A DNA stretch of 64,000 nt from NCBI GenBank assembly GCA_045600205.1, contig JAZRXM010000001.1, positions 1 through 64,000 of the forward strand, in the 5' to 3' direction. The notes under the pieces are model-generated. The model was not told the origin of the DNA. It did no database searches and was given only the letters and a program-made list of their open reading frames with translations. Source of the stretch: Firm-04 sp045600205 (GTDB lineage: Bacteria; Bacillota; Clostridia; Oscillospirales; Ruminococcaceae). Every line of letters starts with the position of its first letter. Position 1 is the first letter of the stretch. Positions 1 through 9,425 of this stretch are shown in pieces. A program made the translations under genes and the position numbers.

Positions 1-1529
1 CAGCCGTTTTTGAGCAGCTCATCGCGCTGACGCTCCGTGAGGGCAGGCAGGCGTTGCTGCTGATTCCGGAAATTTCATTGACCCCGCAGATTGTTGCTCG
101 TTTTCAGCGTAGTTTCGGCAATCAGGTCGCGCTCATCCACAGCGGATTGTCGCTGGGGCAGCGGCTCGATACTGACAAGCTGATTCGCCGCGGAGAGGTC
201 AAAATCGTCATCGGTACGCGCAGTGCGGTGTTTGCACCGCTGCCCGATATCGGACTGATTATCCTCGATGAGGAGGGCGAGCATTCCTATAAATCCGATT
301 CCGCCCCGCGCTATCATGCCGCAGATGTGGCAAAAGAACGCGCACGGATGCACAATGCCGCACTGATTTTTGCCTCCGCGACACCCTCGCTGGAGAGCAG
401 ATATCTTGCGGAAAAGGGCGTATATACGCTGCTGACAATGAAGCAGCGCTACAATCAGGCTCCGCTTCCGACTGTCACAGTCGTGGACATGAATGAGGAG
501 CGTATGAACGGCAACGGCAGTCCGTTTTCGGTCACGCTTGCCGATGCACTGAAAGAAAATCTCGAACAGGGCAAGCAGAGCATTTTGCTGCTCAACCGCA
601 GAGGTTACCACACGCTGCTGCAATGTACGATGTGCCATACCCCTGTCTACTGCCCGAATTGCAGCGTCCCTATGACGTTTCACAAGCCAAACGGCAGACT
701 CATGTGTCACTATTGCGGGCACGTACAGGAGCCGCCTGAAAAATGTCCCGCTTGCGGCAGCGAAAAATTACGGCAAATGGGCTTCGGGACGCAAAAACTT
801 GAGGAGGAGCTGCAATCGCTGCTCCCCGCTGCCCGCATTCTGCGAATGGATGCGGATACCACCATGACACGCACCGCCTATGAAACGGGATTTCAGGCGT
901 TTGCGCGCGGAGAATACGATATCATGTGCGGCACGCAAATGATCGGCAAGGGACTGGATTTCCCGAATGTCACGCTGGTTGGTGTCGTTTCGATAGACAA
1001 AGCATTGTATGCGGGAGATTTTCGCAGCTACGAGCGGACGTTCTCGCTGATTACGCAGGTAGTCGGCAGAAGCGGACGCGGAAATGACACAGGCAGGGCG
1101 ATTTTACAGACCGCAATGCCCGAGCATTATGTGCTGAACCTTGCAGCGCAGCAGGACTACGACCGTTTTTACACGGAGGAGCTTGCCATGCGCCGCGCCC
1201 TGATGTTTCCGCCTATCTGCGACATTTGTGTGATTGGGCTGTCCTCCGTTTGGGAAAACAAAGTGATTGCCGCAGCAGGAAGATTTGTTGAGATCCTGCA
1301 AGGCACCATTCGCCGTGATGAACTGAAATTGCCGCTCAGAGTTTTGGGACCTGTCGAGGCAAGCTACGGTAAAATCGGCGGGAAATATCGGCAGCGGGTG
1401 TTGCTGAAATGCAAAAATACCGCGCAGATGCGGAATTTTATCCGTGATGTGCTGGCGCAGTGCTATCAGGACAAACGGTTTGAGGGCGTCAGTATTTATG
1501 CCGATATGAACGGTGACTGCGGCGTATAA
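1..1529 (+). CDS. priA: Primosomal protein N' (PriA helicase), 5' end missing
   Basis: C-terminal two thirds of the replication-restart DNA helicase PriA, which recognises stalled forks and reloads the replisome. The reading frame is open from base 3, so the gene begins outside the window; about 508 residues are present of a usual 730-800. Visible are helicase motif Ia (LLLIPEISLTPQ), the Walker B region, the motif III-like SATPSLES, and the zinc-binding block with eight cysteines (CTMCHTPVYCPNC, CHYCG, CPACGS), followed by motifs V/VI (GTQMIGKGLDFPNVTLVG, QVVGRSGR). The Walker B box reads LDEEGEHSYK where the family normally has DEEH. It is followed directly by a small membrane-protein gene and then def, the order seen in many Clostridia. 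Identity is secure. Confidence 0.97.
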   Translation, partial: AVFEQLIALTLREGRQALLLIPEISLTPQIVARFQRSFGNQVALIHSGLSLGQRLDTDKLIRRGEVKIVIGTRSAVFAPLPDIGLIILDEEGEHSYKSDSAPRYHAADVAKERARMHNAALIFASATPSLESRYLAEKGVYTLLTMKQRYNQAPLPTVTVVDMNEERMNGNGSPFSVTLADALKENLEQGKQSILLLNRRGYHTLLQCTMCHTPVYCPNCSVPMTFHKPNGRLMCHYCGHVQEPPEKCPACGSEKLRQMGFGTQKLEEELQSLLPAARILRMDADTTMTRTAYETGFQAFARGEYDIMCGTQMIGKGLDFPNVTLVGVVSIDKALYAGDFRSYERTFSLITQVVGRSGRGNDTGRAILQTAMPEHYVLNLAAQQDYDRFYTEELAMRRALMFPPICDICVIGLSSVWENKVIAAAGRFVEILQGTIRRDELKLPLRVLGPVEASYGKIGGKYRQRVLLKCKNTAQMRNFIRDVLAQCYQDKRFEGVSIYADMNGDCGV

Positions 1530-1539
1530 AGGAGAACGC

Positions 1540-2478
1540 ATGGCACTGTGTAAAATCACAAAAAAGCAGTTGATACATGATATTATCGTAATGCTGGTGC
1601 TGTTTGCGGTGCTGCTGTTTGCGGGAGTGATTTTTCTATGCATCCGCAGCGATTCCAAATGGAAACCCGCACCGTTGACCATCCGGCAGGCGGAGCAGTT
1701 CCCTGATCAACCGTATCTGGATCCTGACGGCATGACACAGGAAACGCGCATTCTGCCGCCTGAGGGCTTTTCGAGAGTACCTGCTGAAAATGACAGCTTT
1801 GCAGCATTTTTGCGTGGCAGAGCGGTTTACCCTCACGGCACGGACATTCCCGTGTATGACGGTACGACGCAGTCTGCGCTGAGTGTTGCAGCGGTCTATG
1901 ATATGAAAGTCGGCGCGGAGGGCTATCAGCAGTGTGCGGACAGCGTCATACGCCTGTTCGCAGAATATCTTTACGAATCAGGGCGCAGGGACGAGATCGC
2001 ATTTCATCTGTCCAATGGCTTTCAGTGTGATTATGCCTCATGGCTGAAAGGAAAGCGTGTGTTGGCAGCGGGAGAATTCTCGTGTTGGCTGCCCGGTCTG
2101 CCGCGCACGGACAGCGTACAGACTCTTGACAATTATCTTGTCACGGTCATGCGTTACGCAGGCACGCTTTCTCTGACGGATGAATCCAAAACGATTCCCG
2201 CTTCTGAGGCGCACGCAGGCGACTTTATATGTCGCGGCGGCACACCCGGTCACGTCATGCTGATCGTGGATGAGGCGGCGGACGAGCATGGCAATCGTTG
2301 TTTTTTGATTGGACAGGGATTGATTCCCTCCATGAGTTTCCATATCGTGACCAATTCTGACGGCACAACTCCGTGGTTTACGGAGGACGAGCTTGCAGCG
2401 GATATGATTTCTCTTGAGGCATATTATTTCAAGCCTGAGAATCTGCGCCGCTGGAATGACGGTATGATACAGAAATAA
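1540..2478 (+). CDS. DUF4846-type membrane-anchored protein
   Basis: 312-residue protein with one N-terminal membrane segment (about residues 12-35) and a long extracytoplasmic part. The middle contains the QCADSVIRLFAEYLYESGRR and SNGFQCDYASW stretches, and the end GDFICRGGTPGHVMLIVDEA, which I associate with the uncharacterised DUF4846 family. The recurring Cys and His (CRGGTPGHVMLI) recall the layout of NlpC/P60-like folds, but that is inference. The ATG at 1540 is chosen because AAAGGAGAA lies just upstream; an in-frame ATG at 1513 would overlap priA and has no ribosome site. It lies 10 bases after priA and before def, so it is probably co-transcribed. Function unknown. Confidence 0.8.
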   Translation: MALCKITKKQLIHDIIVMLVLFAVLLFAGVIFLCIRSDSKWKPAPLTIRQAEQFPDQPYLDPDGMTQETRILPPEGFSRVPAENDSFAAFLRGRAVYPHGTDIPVYDGTTQSALSVAAVYDMKVGAEGYQQCADSVIRLFAEYLYESGRRDEIAFHLSNGFQCDYASWLKGKRVLAAGEFSCWLPGLPRTDSVQTLDNYLVTVMRYAGTLSLTDESKTIPASEAHAGDFICRGGTPGHVMLIVDEAADEHGNRCFLIGQGLIPSMSFHIVTNSDGTTPWFTEDELAADMISLEAYYFKPENLRRWNDGMIQK

Positions 2479-2500
2479 AACCAAAAGGAGAAATCATCGG

Positions 2501-2962
2501 ATGGCAATTCGGAATATCGTAAAAGAGGGCGACAGCGTCCTCAATAAGCAGTGCAGACCGGTCGAAAAATTCGACGAGAAGCTGCAACTTTTGATTGATG
2601 ACATGATCGCGACACTGAAAAAAGCACAGGGTGTCGGATTGGCAGCACCGCAGGTCGGCATCCTGCGCAGACTGTTTATCATGGATCTGGATGATGAGAT
2701 CGTGGTAGCGATCAATCCTGAAATTGTGAAGCAGAGCGGAAAAGTCCGCGATGTGGAGGGATGTCTTTCCGTCCCGAACAAATGGGGCTATGTTACCAGA
2801 CCGAAAAGTGTTGTGCTGCGTGCATACGACCAGAACGGTAAGCTTTATGAGCGTAAATTCACCGATCTTGGCGCACGCTGCACCTGCCACGAATATGACC
2901 ACCTCGACGGGCATCTGTTTACGGAGCGTGTGGAGGAATATGTAGAAGCGGAGCAGAAATAA
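2501..2962 (+). CDS. def: Peptide deformylase
   Basis: Removes the formyl group from the N-terminal methionine of new proteins in the cytoplasm. All three family motifs are intact: GVGLAAPQVG (residues 44-53), EGCLSVP (86-92) and HEYDHLDG (130-137), giving metal ligands Cys88, His130 and His134 and catalytic Glu131. At 153 residues it is a normal type 1 enzyme. AAAAGGAG precedes the ATG at 2501. The stop codon overlaps the start of fmt by one base (TAATG), so formylation and deformylation are translationally coupled here. Confidence 0.97.
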   Translation: MAIRNIVKEGDSVLNKQCRPVEKFDEKLQLLIDDMIATLKKAQGVGLAAPQVGILRRLFIMDLDDEIVVAINPEIVKQSGKVRDVEGCLSVPNKWGYVTRPKSVVLRAYDQNGKLYERKFTDLGARCTCHEYDHLDGHLFTERVEEYVEAEQK

Positions 2963-3909
2963 TGAGCATTTCCGTTGTATTTATGGGTACGCCGGCATTC
3001 TCTGTCCCGACGCTCAGGCGTCTTGCGGCAGAGGGCTGCAAGGTGCAGGCGGTGTTTACCCAGCCCGACCGTCCCAGAGGACGCGGCAACAAGCTGAAGC
3101 CGTCACCGGTCAAAGAAGCGGCTCTGGAAATGGGGCTGCCTGTTTATCAGCCGCAATCTTTGCGGAAAGGTGACGACGCACAGGAGGCACTCGCGGCATT
3201 GCGGGAATTGCAGCCTGATCTGATCGTTGTCATTGCATACGGTCAGATTTTGCCGAAAGAAATTCTGGAGCTGCCGCAGTATGGCTGTGTGAATCTGCAC
3301 GCCTCGCTGCTGCCCAGATGGCGCGGCGCAGGTCCGATTCAGAGATGTATTCTGGCGGGCGATGCCAAAACAGGCGTCACCTCCATGCAAATGGCAGAGG
3401 GGCTTGATACGGGCGATATGCTTGTTACAATGGAAACGCCGATTGCTGCTGATGAAACCGCATCCACGCTGCACGACCGTCTTTCGGAGATGTCGGCGGA
3501 TGTGATGTCGGAAACATTGCGGCAGATTCTTGCAGGAACGCTGCATCCCGTAAAACAGGATGACAGTCTTGCCTGCACCGCTGAGAAAATCCAGAAAGAA
3601 ATGAGCCGCCTTGATTTTCAAGCATCCGCAACGGAAATTGACCGCATCATCCGTGCGGTAACGGGCTTTGCGATGTTTGAAGGCAAGCGTGTCAAACTGC
3701 TTGCATCGGTTTGCGGCGGAGAAACCTCCTCGCAGCCCGCAGGCACGATTGTTGACGAAAAAACGATGCGTTTTGTCTGTGGTGACGGCATTTGTGTCAC
3801 GCCGCTCATCATCCAGACAGAGGGCAGTAAAGCGATGGCAGTCAAAGATTACCTGCGCGGACATCCCGTCAAGGCAGGCGATTGTTTTTCTGCCGCCGAG
3901 TTGGGATAA
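2962..3909 (+). CDS. fmt: Methionyl-tRNA formyltransferase
   Basis: Transfers a formyl group from 10-formyl-tetrahydrofolate to initiator Met-tRNA. The N-terminal Rossmann-type domain contains the SLLPRWRGAGPIQ signature and the catalytic Asn-His-Asp set at Asn111, His113 and Asp149 (NLHASLLP, EGLDTGDML). The C-terminal OB-like tRNA-binding domain covers roughly residues 205-310. Length of 315 residues is typical. It overlaps the def stop codon by one base and is followed by rsmB after a 49-base gap. Confidence 0.97.
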   Translation: MSISVVFMGTPAFSVPTLRRLAAEGCKVQAVFTQPDRPRGRGNKLKPSPVKEAALEMGLPVYQPQSLRKGDDAQEALAALRELQPDLIVVIAYGQILPKEILELPQYGCVNLHASLLPRWRGAGPIQRCILAGDAKTGVTSMQMAEGLDTGDMLVTMETPIAADETASTLHDRLSEMSADVMSETLRQILAGTLHPVKQDDSLACTAEKIQKEMSRLDFQASATEIDRIIRAVTGFAMFEGKRVKLLASVCGGETSSQPAGTIVDEKTMRFVCGDGICVTPLIIQTEGSKAMAVKDYLRGHPVKAGDCFSAAELG

Positions 3910-3958
3910 TTCCCGCTGATAGAACATATGATAACCGTGGAAACGTGAGGTTTTGAGC

Positions 3959-5281
3959 ATGACCGGATTGAAACTGCGCCTTTTGTGCGTCCAAACACTG
4001 ATGCGTGCCGCGCAGCAGGGCAGCTACGGCAATCTGGCACTTCATGCGGCGCTGGCAAAATCGGAACTGACGCCGCAGGAAAAGCGTACCTGCACGGTAT
4101 TGTTTCAGGGGACGACCGAGCGGTTGATCACCTTGGATGCCTGCATAGAAGCCTACGCGAAGCGCAAGTCCGAAAAGCTGGATTTGCCTGTGTTATGCGT
4201 CCTGCGCTGCGGCTTTTACGAACTGTTGTATATGAATACGCAGGAGGCGGCGGTTGTCAATTTGTGGACAGAGGCGGTCAAATCTCTGCGCAAGGCGAGT
4301 GCATCGGGCATGGTGAATGCCGTTTTGCGCGGATTTCTTCGCAATGACAAAGAAATTCCCATTCCGAAGGAGCGGATAGCCGCCCTTTCGGTGACATACA
4401 GTGTACCGCAGCCGCTGGTGAAGCAGTTGCTTGCGGATTATGATGAATCGCTTGTGACGGATTTTCTCGCTGCAAGTATCGGGGAGCCGCCGATTTATCT
4501 GCGGCGCAACCCTTTACGGGCAACGGAGGAGGAACTGCTTGCGGCATTTCCGGCAGAAAACCTTACGCCGATCGCCGATATTCCATGCGCTTATCGTCTT
4601 GCGAGAAACGGTAATTTTGCGGAAAACGAGGCGTTTGCGAAGGGTTGGTTTCATGTGCAGGATCTGGCATCGCAGCTTTGCGCGATGGCATTAGGTGCCA
4701 AGGCAGGCGATACGGTGCTGGATGTTTGTGCAGCTCCGGGCGGCAAAACCTTCACGATTGCGGAGCAGATGCAGAATCAGGGTACGGTTTTGGCGTATGA
4801 TTTGCACGCAAACCGCGTGAAATTGATTGCAGAGGGCGCAGAAAAGCTCGGATTGTCGTGCGTTCACGCAATGACGGGCGATGCGGCAAACCCTGCTGCT
4901 GACCGTCCGACAGCCGACTGTGTGCTTTGTGATGTGCCATGTTCCGGGTTTGGCGTGATACGCAGAAAGCCCGAGGTACGTTACAAATCTCTGGAAGACG
5001 TAGCGGGATTACCTGCGATTCAGGCAAAAATCCTTGCAGAATCGGCAAAATCGGTGAAAGCGGGCGGGACGCTGGTCTATTCCACCTGTACGCTTTCGAA
5101 GGCGGAAAATGAAAATGTTGTCCGTGCTTTTCTGGCGGAAAATCCTGATTTTACGTTGGAAAGACCGTGGCAGGACTGCGCGGCACTTGCGGCATACGGG
5201 CAGGAGATGACGACTCTGACGCCCGCGTGTTTTGGCAGCGACGGCTTTTTCCTTGCGAAAATGCGCCGCAGAGAGGCATAA
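3959..5281 (+). CDS. rsmB: 16S rRNA m5C967 methyltransferase RsmB
   Basis: SAM-dependent methyltransferase that modifies C967 of 16S rRNA. The N-terminal NusB-like RNA-binding domain spans about residues 1-140; the Rossmann methyltransferase domain follows with the SAM loop LDVCAAPGGKT near residue 252, the motif IV cysteine in DVPCSGFGV (about 327) and the catalytic motif VI cysteine in YSTCTLS (about 376). The ATG at 3959 is preferred over an in-frame TTG six bases earlier because GTGAGG sits eight bases upstream. 440 residues is normal. Part of the def-to-thiN run. Confidence 0.95.
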   Translation: MTGLKLRLLCVQTLMRAAQQGSYGNLALHAALAKSELTPQEKRTCTVLFQGTTERLITLDACIEAYAKRKSEKLDLPVLCVLRCGFYELLYMNTQEAAVVNLWTEAVKSLRKASASGMVNAVLRGFLRNDKEIPIPKERIAALSVTYSVPQPLVKQLLADYDESLVTDFLAASIGEPPIYLRRNPLRATEEELLAAFPAENLTPIADIPCAYRLARNGNFAENEAFAKGWFHVQDLASQLCAMALGAKAGDTVLDVCAAPGGKTFTIAEQMQNQGTVLAYDLHANRVKLIAEGAEKLGLSCVHAMTGDAANPAADRPTADCVLCDVPCSGFGVIRRKPEVRYKSLEDVAGLPAIQAKILAESAKSVKAGGTLVYSTCTLSKAENENVVRAFLAENPDFTLERPWQDCAALAAYGQEMTTLTPACFGSDGFFLAKMRRREA

Positions 5282-5289
5282 TACAGAAA

Positions 5290-6345
5290 ATGGACGAAAA
5301 AACAGAGATTCTGGGAATGTTTCCCGAGGAGCTGCAAACGGCACTTGCGGCATATGGTGCGCCTGCCTTTCGGGCAAAGCAGATTTTCCGCTGGCTGCAT
5401 ATGAAACACGCCGCGGATTTCTCCGAAATGACCGATCAATCCAAACAATTCCAGCAGATTCTTTCAGGTCATTTTTGTGTAGGACAGCCAAATATTGCGC
5501 AAAAGCTTGCATCCGGTATGGATGATACTGTAAAATATCTATATAGGCTTTCTGACGGGAATCTGGTCGAAGCGGTGCGAATGGTGTACCATCATGGGGT
5601 TACCGCGTGCATCTCGACACAGGTGGGCTGTAAGATGGGGTGCAAGTTCTGTGCCTCCGCCCCGCTGGGATTCATCCGCAACCTGACTCCGGCTGAAATG
5701 CTTGGTCAGATCTACGCGATGGATCGTGATTATCCCGAAAATGAACAGATTTCGGGCATCGTCCTGATGGGCATTGGCGAGCCGCTGGACAATTATGATA
5801 ATGTCATGCGGTTTCTGCGGCTGATTTCCCATAAAGACGGCAGAAATATGAGTTTGCGGCACGTATCGCTTTCCACCTGCGGCTATGTTCCGATGATCGA
5901 CCGTTTGGCGGAGGAAAATTTCCCGCTGACGCTGTCGGTATCGCTGCATGCGGCAACGGATGAGAAACGCTCTGCGCTGATGCCGATCAACCGCAAATAT
6001 CCGCTTGACGAGCTGCTGGCAGCCTGTAAGCGATACTTTGAAAAGACAGGTCGTCGGATCACTTTTGAGTATGCAGTGATTGCGGGAGAAAATGATACGC
6101 CTGAATACGCGGCAGCACTGGGCAAACGGCTCAGACCCGTGTTCAAAAATATGAAGCCTCATGTCAACCTGATTCCGGTCAACCCGGTAGCGGGTACAGG
6201 ATTTCAGGCAGGCAGTGCGCAAAAGTTCCAGAAACTTCTGGAAAAAGAAGGAATCAATGCAACCATCCGCAGAACGCTTGGCGATGACATCAAAGCCGCC
6301 TGCGGACAGCTCCGGCGAAATCAAATGGAGCAAACAGAAGAATAA
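5290..6345 (+). CDS. rlmN: Dual-specificity 23S rRNA/tRNA adenine-C2 methyltransferase RlmN
   Basis: Radical-SAM enzyme that methylates C2 of A2503 in 23S rRNA and A37 in some tRNAs. The [4Fe-4S] motif CxxxCxxC is present as CKMGCKFC (near residues 114-121), and the methyl-carrying cysteine is in DDIKAACGQL near the C-terminus. 351 residues is the expected size. The start at 5290 is eight bases after the rsmB stop; earlier in-frame starts would run deep into rsmB. The ribosome site is weak (AGAGGC overlapping the rsmB end), suggesting translational coupling. Confidence 0.96.
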   Translation: MDEKTEILGMFPEELQTALAAYGAPAFRAKQIFRWLHMKHAADFSEMTDQSKQFQQILSGHFCVGQPNIAQKLASGMDDTVKYLYRLSDGNLVEAVRMVYHHGVTACISTQVGCKMGCKFCASAPLGFIRNLTPAEMLGQIYAMDRDYPENEQISGIVLMGIGEPLDNYDNVMRFLRLISHKDGRNMSLRHVSLSTCGYVPMIDRLAEENFPLTLSVSLHAATDEKRSALMPINRKYPLDELLAACKRYFEKTGRRITFEYAVIAGENDTPEYAAALGKRLRPVFKNMKPHVNLIPVNPVAGTGFQAGSAQKFQKLLEKEGINATIRRTLGDDIKAACGQLRRNQMEQTEE

Positions 6346-6368
6346 AGAGGAAAGTGTGGTGAACCGAC

Positions 6369-7100
6369 ATGAACGTATACAGTGCTTGTGATATCGGTAA
6401 AACACGCCATGAAAATCAGGATTGCCTGACCACCGAGCGATTGGAGGATGGTATTCTTGCCATCGTCTGCGACGGTATGGGCGGTATGGAAAATGGTGCA
6501 GAGGCAAGCAGACTAGCGGTTGAGGCAGCTGTGGAGGCATTTCGCGGTGCATACAGCACGGGTCTTGCGAGCGATGCTGTTTGTGAGCTTCTGACAGAAT
6601 GTGCTGCGGAGGCAAACCATGCAGTCTATCAGGTAGCGGCGCATGGTGAAACCCGTATCCGAATGGGCTCGACTTTGGTGGGCGCATTTTTACGGGATGA
6701 CTTTGTATGTCTGGTCAATGTCGGTGACTCCCGTGCTTATCTGATTCGCAAGAAAGGCAGTGCAAAGCAGCTTACAATGGATCATACCGTTGTGCAGCTT
6801 CTCTATGAGCGCGGCGAGATTTCTGCGGAGATGCGGGCGATTCATCCAAGACGAAACGAGCTGACCCGTGCCATCGGCGTAACTTACCGTGTGTTGGCGG
6901 ATACCTATGAATTGGTGCTCAAAGAGGGCGAAAAGCTCCTGCTGTGCTCTGACGGGCTTTACAGCCATGTGGAGGATGATAAGATCGCCGAGATCGTGCG
7001 GAAAGAAACCGCCGAAAATGTACCGCAGGCACTTGTGGATGCCGCAAATCAGGCAGGCGGCAGGGATAACATCTCCGTCGTTTTGCTGACACGGGACTAA
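6369..7100 (+). CDS. stp: PP2C-family Ser/Thr phosphatase (PrpC/Stp)
   Basis: Metal-dependent protein phosphatase that reverses phosphorylation by the PASTA kinase encoded next door. The PP2C metal-binding motifs are clear: SACDIGKTRHENQD at the N-terminus, CDGMGGME, NVGDSRAYLI, and GGRDNISVVLL at the C-terminus. 243 residues, no membrane segment, so cytosolic. Its position between rlmN and the kinase gene is the standard Firmicutes arrangement (prpC-prkC in Bacillus). Start at 6369, 23 bases after rlmN; a GTG at 6357 is a less likely alternative. Confidence 0.95.
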   Translation: MNVYSACDIGKTRHENQDCLTTERLEDGILAIVCDGMGGMENGAEASRLAVEAAVEAFRGAYSTGLASDAVCELLTECAAEANHAVYQVAAHGETRIRMGSTLVGAFLRDDFVCLVNVGDSRAYLIRKKGSAKQLTMDHTVVQLLYERGEISAEMRAIHPRRNELTRAIGVTYRVLADTYELVLKEGEKLLLCSDGLYSHVEDDKIAEIVRKETAENVPQALVDAANQAGGRDNISVVLLTRD

Positions 7101-7202
7101 AAATTGAATTCAATTTTCCGACCAAGGGCGAAGTGTGAAAACGGGGCGGAAATGAAGATAAATAATCTATCACCGGAGAATTTACCGGTTCGGAGGTTCA
7201 TG

Positions 7203-9419
7203 ATGGAAAAAGATCGCAATGACAAGAACATCGGAAAAAAGCTTGACGGTCGCTATGAAATCACGGAACGGATTGGCGAAGGCGGTATGGCAGACGTCTA
7301 CCGTGCCAATGACGTTGTGGATCAGAAAACGGTCGCAGTCAAAATACTGAAAAAGGAATATGCGGAAAAGGAAGAATTCATCGACCGTTTCCGCAATGAA
7401 TCCAAGGCGATTGCCGCGCTGGATCACCCGAACATCGTCAAAGTGTACGATGTCGGATTTTCCAACCGCATCCAGTTCATCGTGATGGAGTATATCGACG
7501 GCATTACGCTGAACGAGTACATGGAGCAGAGCAAGCCGCTTGGCTGGAAAGATGCCGTACACTTTGCGACACAGATTCTCCGTGCATTGCAGCACGCGCA
7601 CAGCAAGGGCATTGTACACCGTGATATCAAGCCCCAGAACATCATGATGCTCCGCGACGGCACCATCAAGGTCATGGACTTCGGCATTGCGAAATTTGCG
7701 CGTGAAACAGGCAAAACCTGCACCGATAAGGCAATCGGCACCGTGCATTATATCAGTCCCGAGCAGGCACGCGGTGCAGAAACCAGTGCAAAAAGCGATC
7801 TGTATTCGGTTGGCGTGCTGTTGTTCGAGATGCTGACAGGTAAAAAGCCGTTTGATACCGAAACCAACGATCCGGTCAGCATTGCGGTCATGCATATGCA
7901 GGCAGAGGTGCCGCGTCCGAGCAGCATCGAGCCGAACCTTGCAACGGGTCTGGAGGAGATCATCCTCAAAGCAATGCAGAAAGACCCCGCAAAGCGTTAT
8001 CAGTCCGCAAATGAAATGATTGAGGACATTGAAAACTTCAAGGAAAATCCCGATATCGTATTCGGTTACTTCCCGGAGATCACAGGATCCGCCTCTGATG
8101 AGGGCAAGACCCGATTCTTCAAAACCGTCACAAGCGAAATACCCTCGCAGTTTGGGGGCAATGTGAATGACGATGAGGACGAAGAGGAATACGAGGACGA
8201 TGAGGACGAGGACGATGAAGATGACGATGATGAATACGAGGAGGAGGAAGGCAGTTCCCTCTTTATCCCGATTCTGACAGGTGTGATCATCGTTGTTGCG
8301 CTGGTCGGTGTCTTCTTCCTTTCCAATTTCATTATCAACTTCATCAAAACCGGCATGGGCAAGAACACCAAGAATGAGTGGGCAATGCCCGAACTGATCG
8401 GTCAGGATTACGCCGTTGCTTATGATAAGTGGCATGATATGCTCCAGTTCAAGATCGAGAGCCGCGAGTACAACTCCGAGTACGAGAGCGGAAAGATCTT
8501 CTATCAGAGCGTACCGCACGATAACCCGGTCACCAAGGGTCAGGAGATTCTTGTCAAGGTATCCAGAGGTTCTGAAATGAAGAAACTGGCTGACTATACC
8601 GGCTGGGATTTTCAGACTGCAAGAACGCAGATCGCGGCGCTGGGATGCGTTCCCGAACCGCAGTATATCTACGATGACGAGATCGCAGAAGGCAAGATCG
8701 TATCGACCGACCCGGCAGGTCCTGTAGACGTTGCGCCCGGCGCAGTCATCAAGGTTGTCGTATCGAGAGGCCCGAACATCCAGACGATTCCGACTCCGAC
8801 CTTTATCGGTCAGACTTATGATGAAGCGAGCAAGATCGCGAAGATTCAGGAACTGGAACTGGTCAAGATCGAGGTAGATTCCTCCGAGGAGAAGGGCAAG
8901 GTTCTGGAGCAGGATCCGCAGCCGACGGAATCGGTCATCAAGGGTGCGACCATCAAGCTGACAGTATCCAACGGCATCGCGCCTGAAACGACGGTCAAGG
9001 TTGCGTTTGCAGTCCCGAACAACGCGCACGGAAACTTCCACATCAAGTTCCTGGAGGGTGGTTCTGAAAAGGTAACAGGACCGAGCTTCAATGCAGAGCT
9101 TTCGGGTGGTGTCACCTATGTTGAGGTCAAGGGTTCCGGCAAGATGAACCTGCTTGCACTGCTTTATAATGACAGCAACGGCAAGTATGCAACGCTTGGC
9201 ACCTACGAAATGGACTTCGAAACCAAGACCAGCAAGGCAGTTGGTCAGGTGGATATCATGGCAGCATTTGAGGCTGTCGACGGACTGGGTGAGATCAACA
9301 CCACACCGCCCACCACGCAGCCGCCTGTTGCTCCGACAACGACTGCGGCGGCAACACAGGCACCTGTTACGCCAACCACCACGAAAGCAGCAACCAAGCC
9401 TGCTGCAACACAGAACTGA
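7203..9419 (+). CDS. prkC: PASTA-domain Ser/Thr protein kinase (PrkC/PknB/Stk)
   Basis: Transmembrane kinase that senses peptidoglycan fragments or lipid II and controls growth, division and spore germination in relatives. Order: cytosolic kinase domain (residues about 12-280) with Gly-loop GEGGMADVY, VAVKIL, HRDIKPQNIM and MDFGIAKF; an acidic Asp/Glu juxtamembrane run (about 322-349); one membrane helix (about 353-378); three PASTA repeats (about 393-591); an extracellular domain; and a Thr/Pro/Ala-rich tail. 738 residues if started at the second of two adjacent ATGs (7200, 7203), which lies six bases after GGAGG. A further in-frame ATG at 7152 has a poorer site. The acidic run is unusual in length. 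Confidence 0.95.
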   Translation: MEKDRNDKNIGKKLDGRYEITERIGEGGMADVYRANDVVDQKTVAVKILKKEYAEKEEFIDRFRNESKAIAALDHPNIVKVYDVGFSNRIQFIVMEYIDGITLNEYMEQSKPLGWKDAVHFATQILRALQHAHSKGIVHRDIKPQNIMMLRDGTIKVMDFGIAKFARETGKTCTDKAIGTVHYISPEQARGAETSAKSDLYSVGVLLFEMLTGKKPFDTETNDPVSIAVMHMQAEVPRPSSIEPNLATGLEEIILKAMQKDPAKRYQSANEMIEDIENFKENPDIVFGYFPEITGSASDEGKTRFFKTVTSEIPSQFGGNVNDDEDEEEYEDDEDEDDEDDDDEYEEEEGSSLFIPILTGVIIVVALVGVFFLSNFIINFIKTGMGKNTKNEWAMPELIGQDYAVAYDKWHDMLQFKIESREYNSEYESGKIFYQSVPHDNPVTKGQEILVKVSRGSEMKKLADYTGWDFQTARTQIAALGCVPEPQYIYDDEIAEGKIVSTDPAGPVDVAPGAVIKVVVSRGPNIQTIPTPTFIGQTYDEASKIAKIQELELVKIEVDSSEEKGKVLEQDPQPTESVIKGATIKLTVSNGIAPETTVKVAFAVPNNAHGNFHIKFLEGGSEKVTGPSFNAELSGGVTYVEVKGSGKMNLLALLYNDSNGKYATLGTYEMDFETKTSKAVGQVDIMAAFEAVDGLGEINTTPPTTQPPVAPTTTAAATQAPVTPTTTKAATKPAATQN

Positions 9420-9425
9420 TACCGC

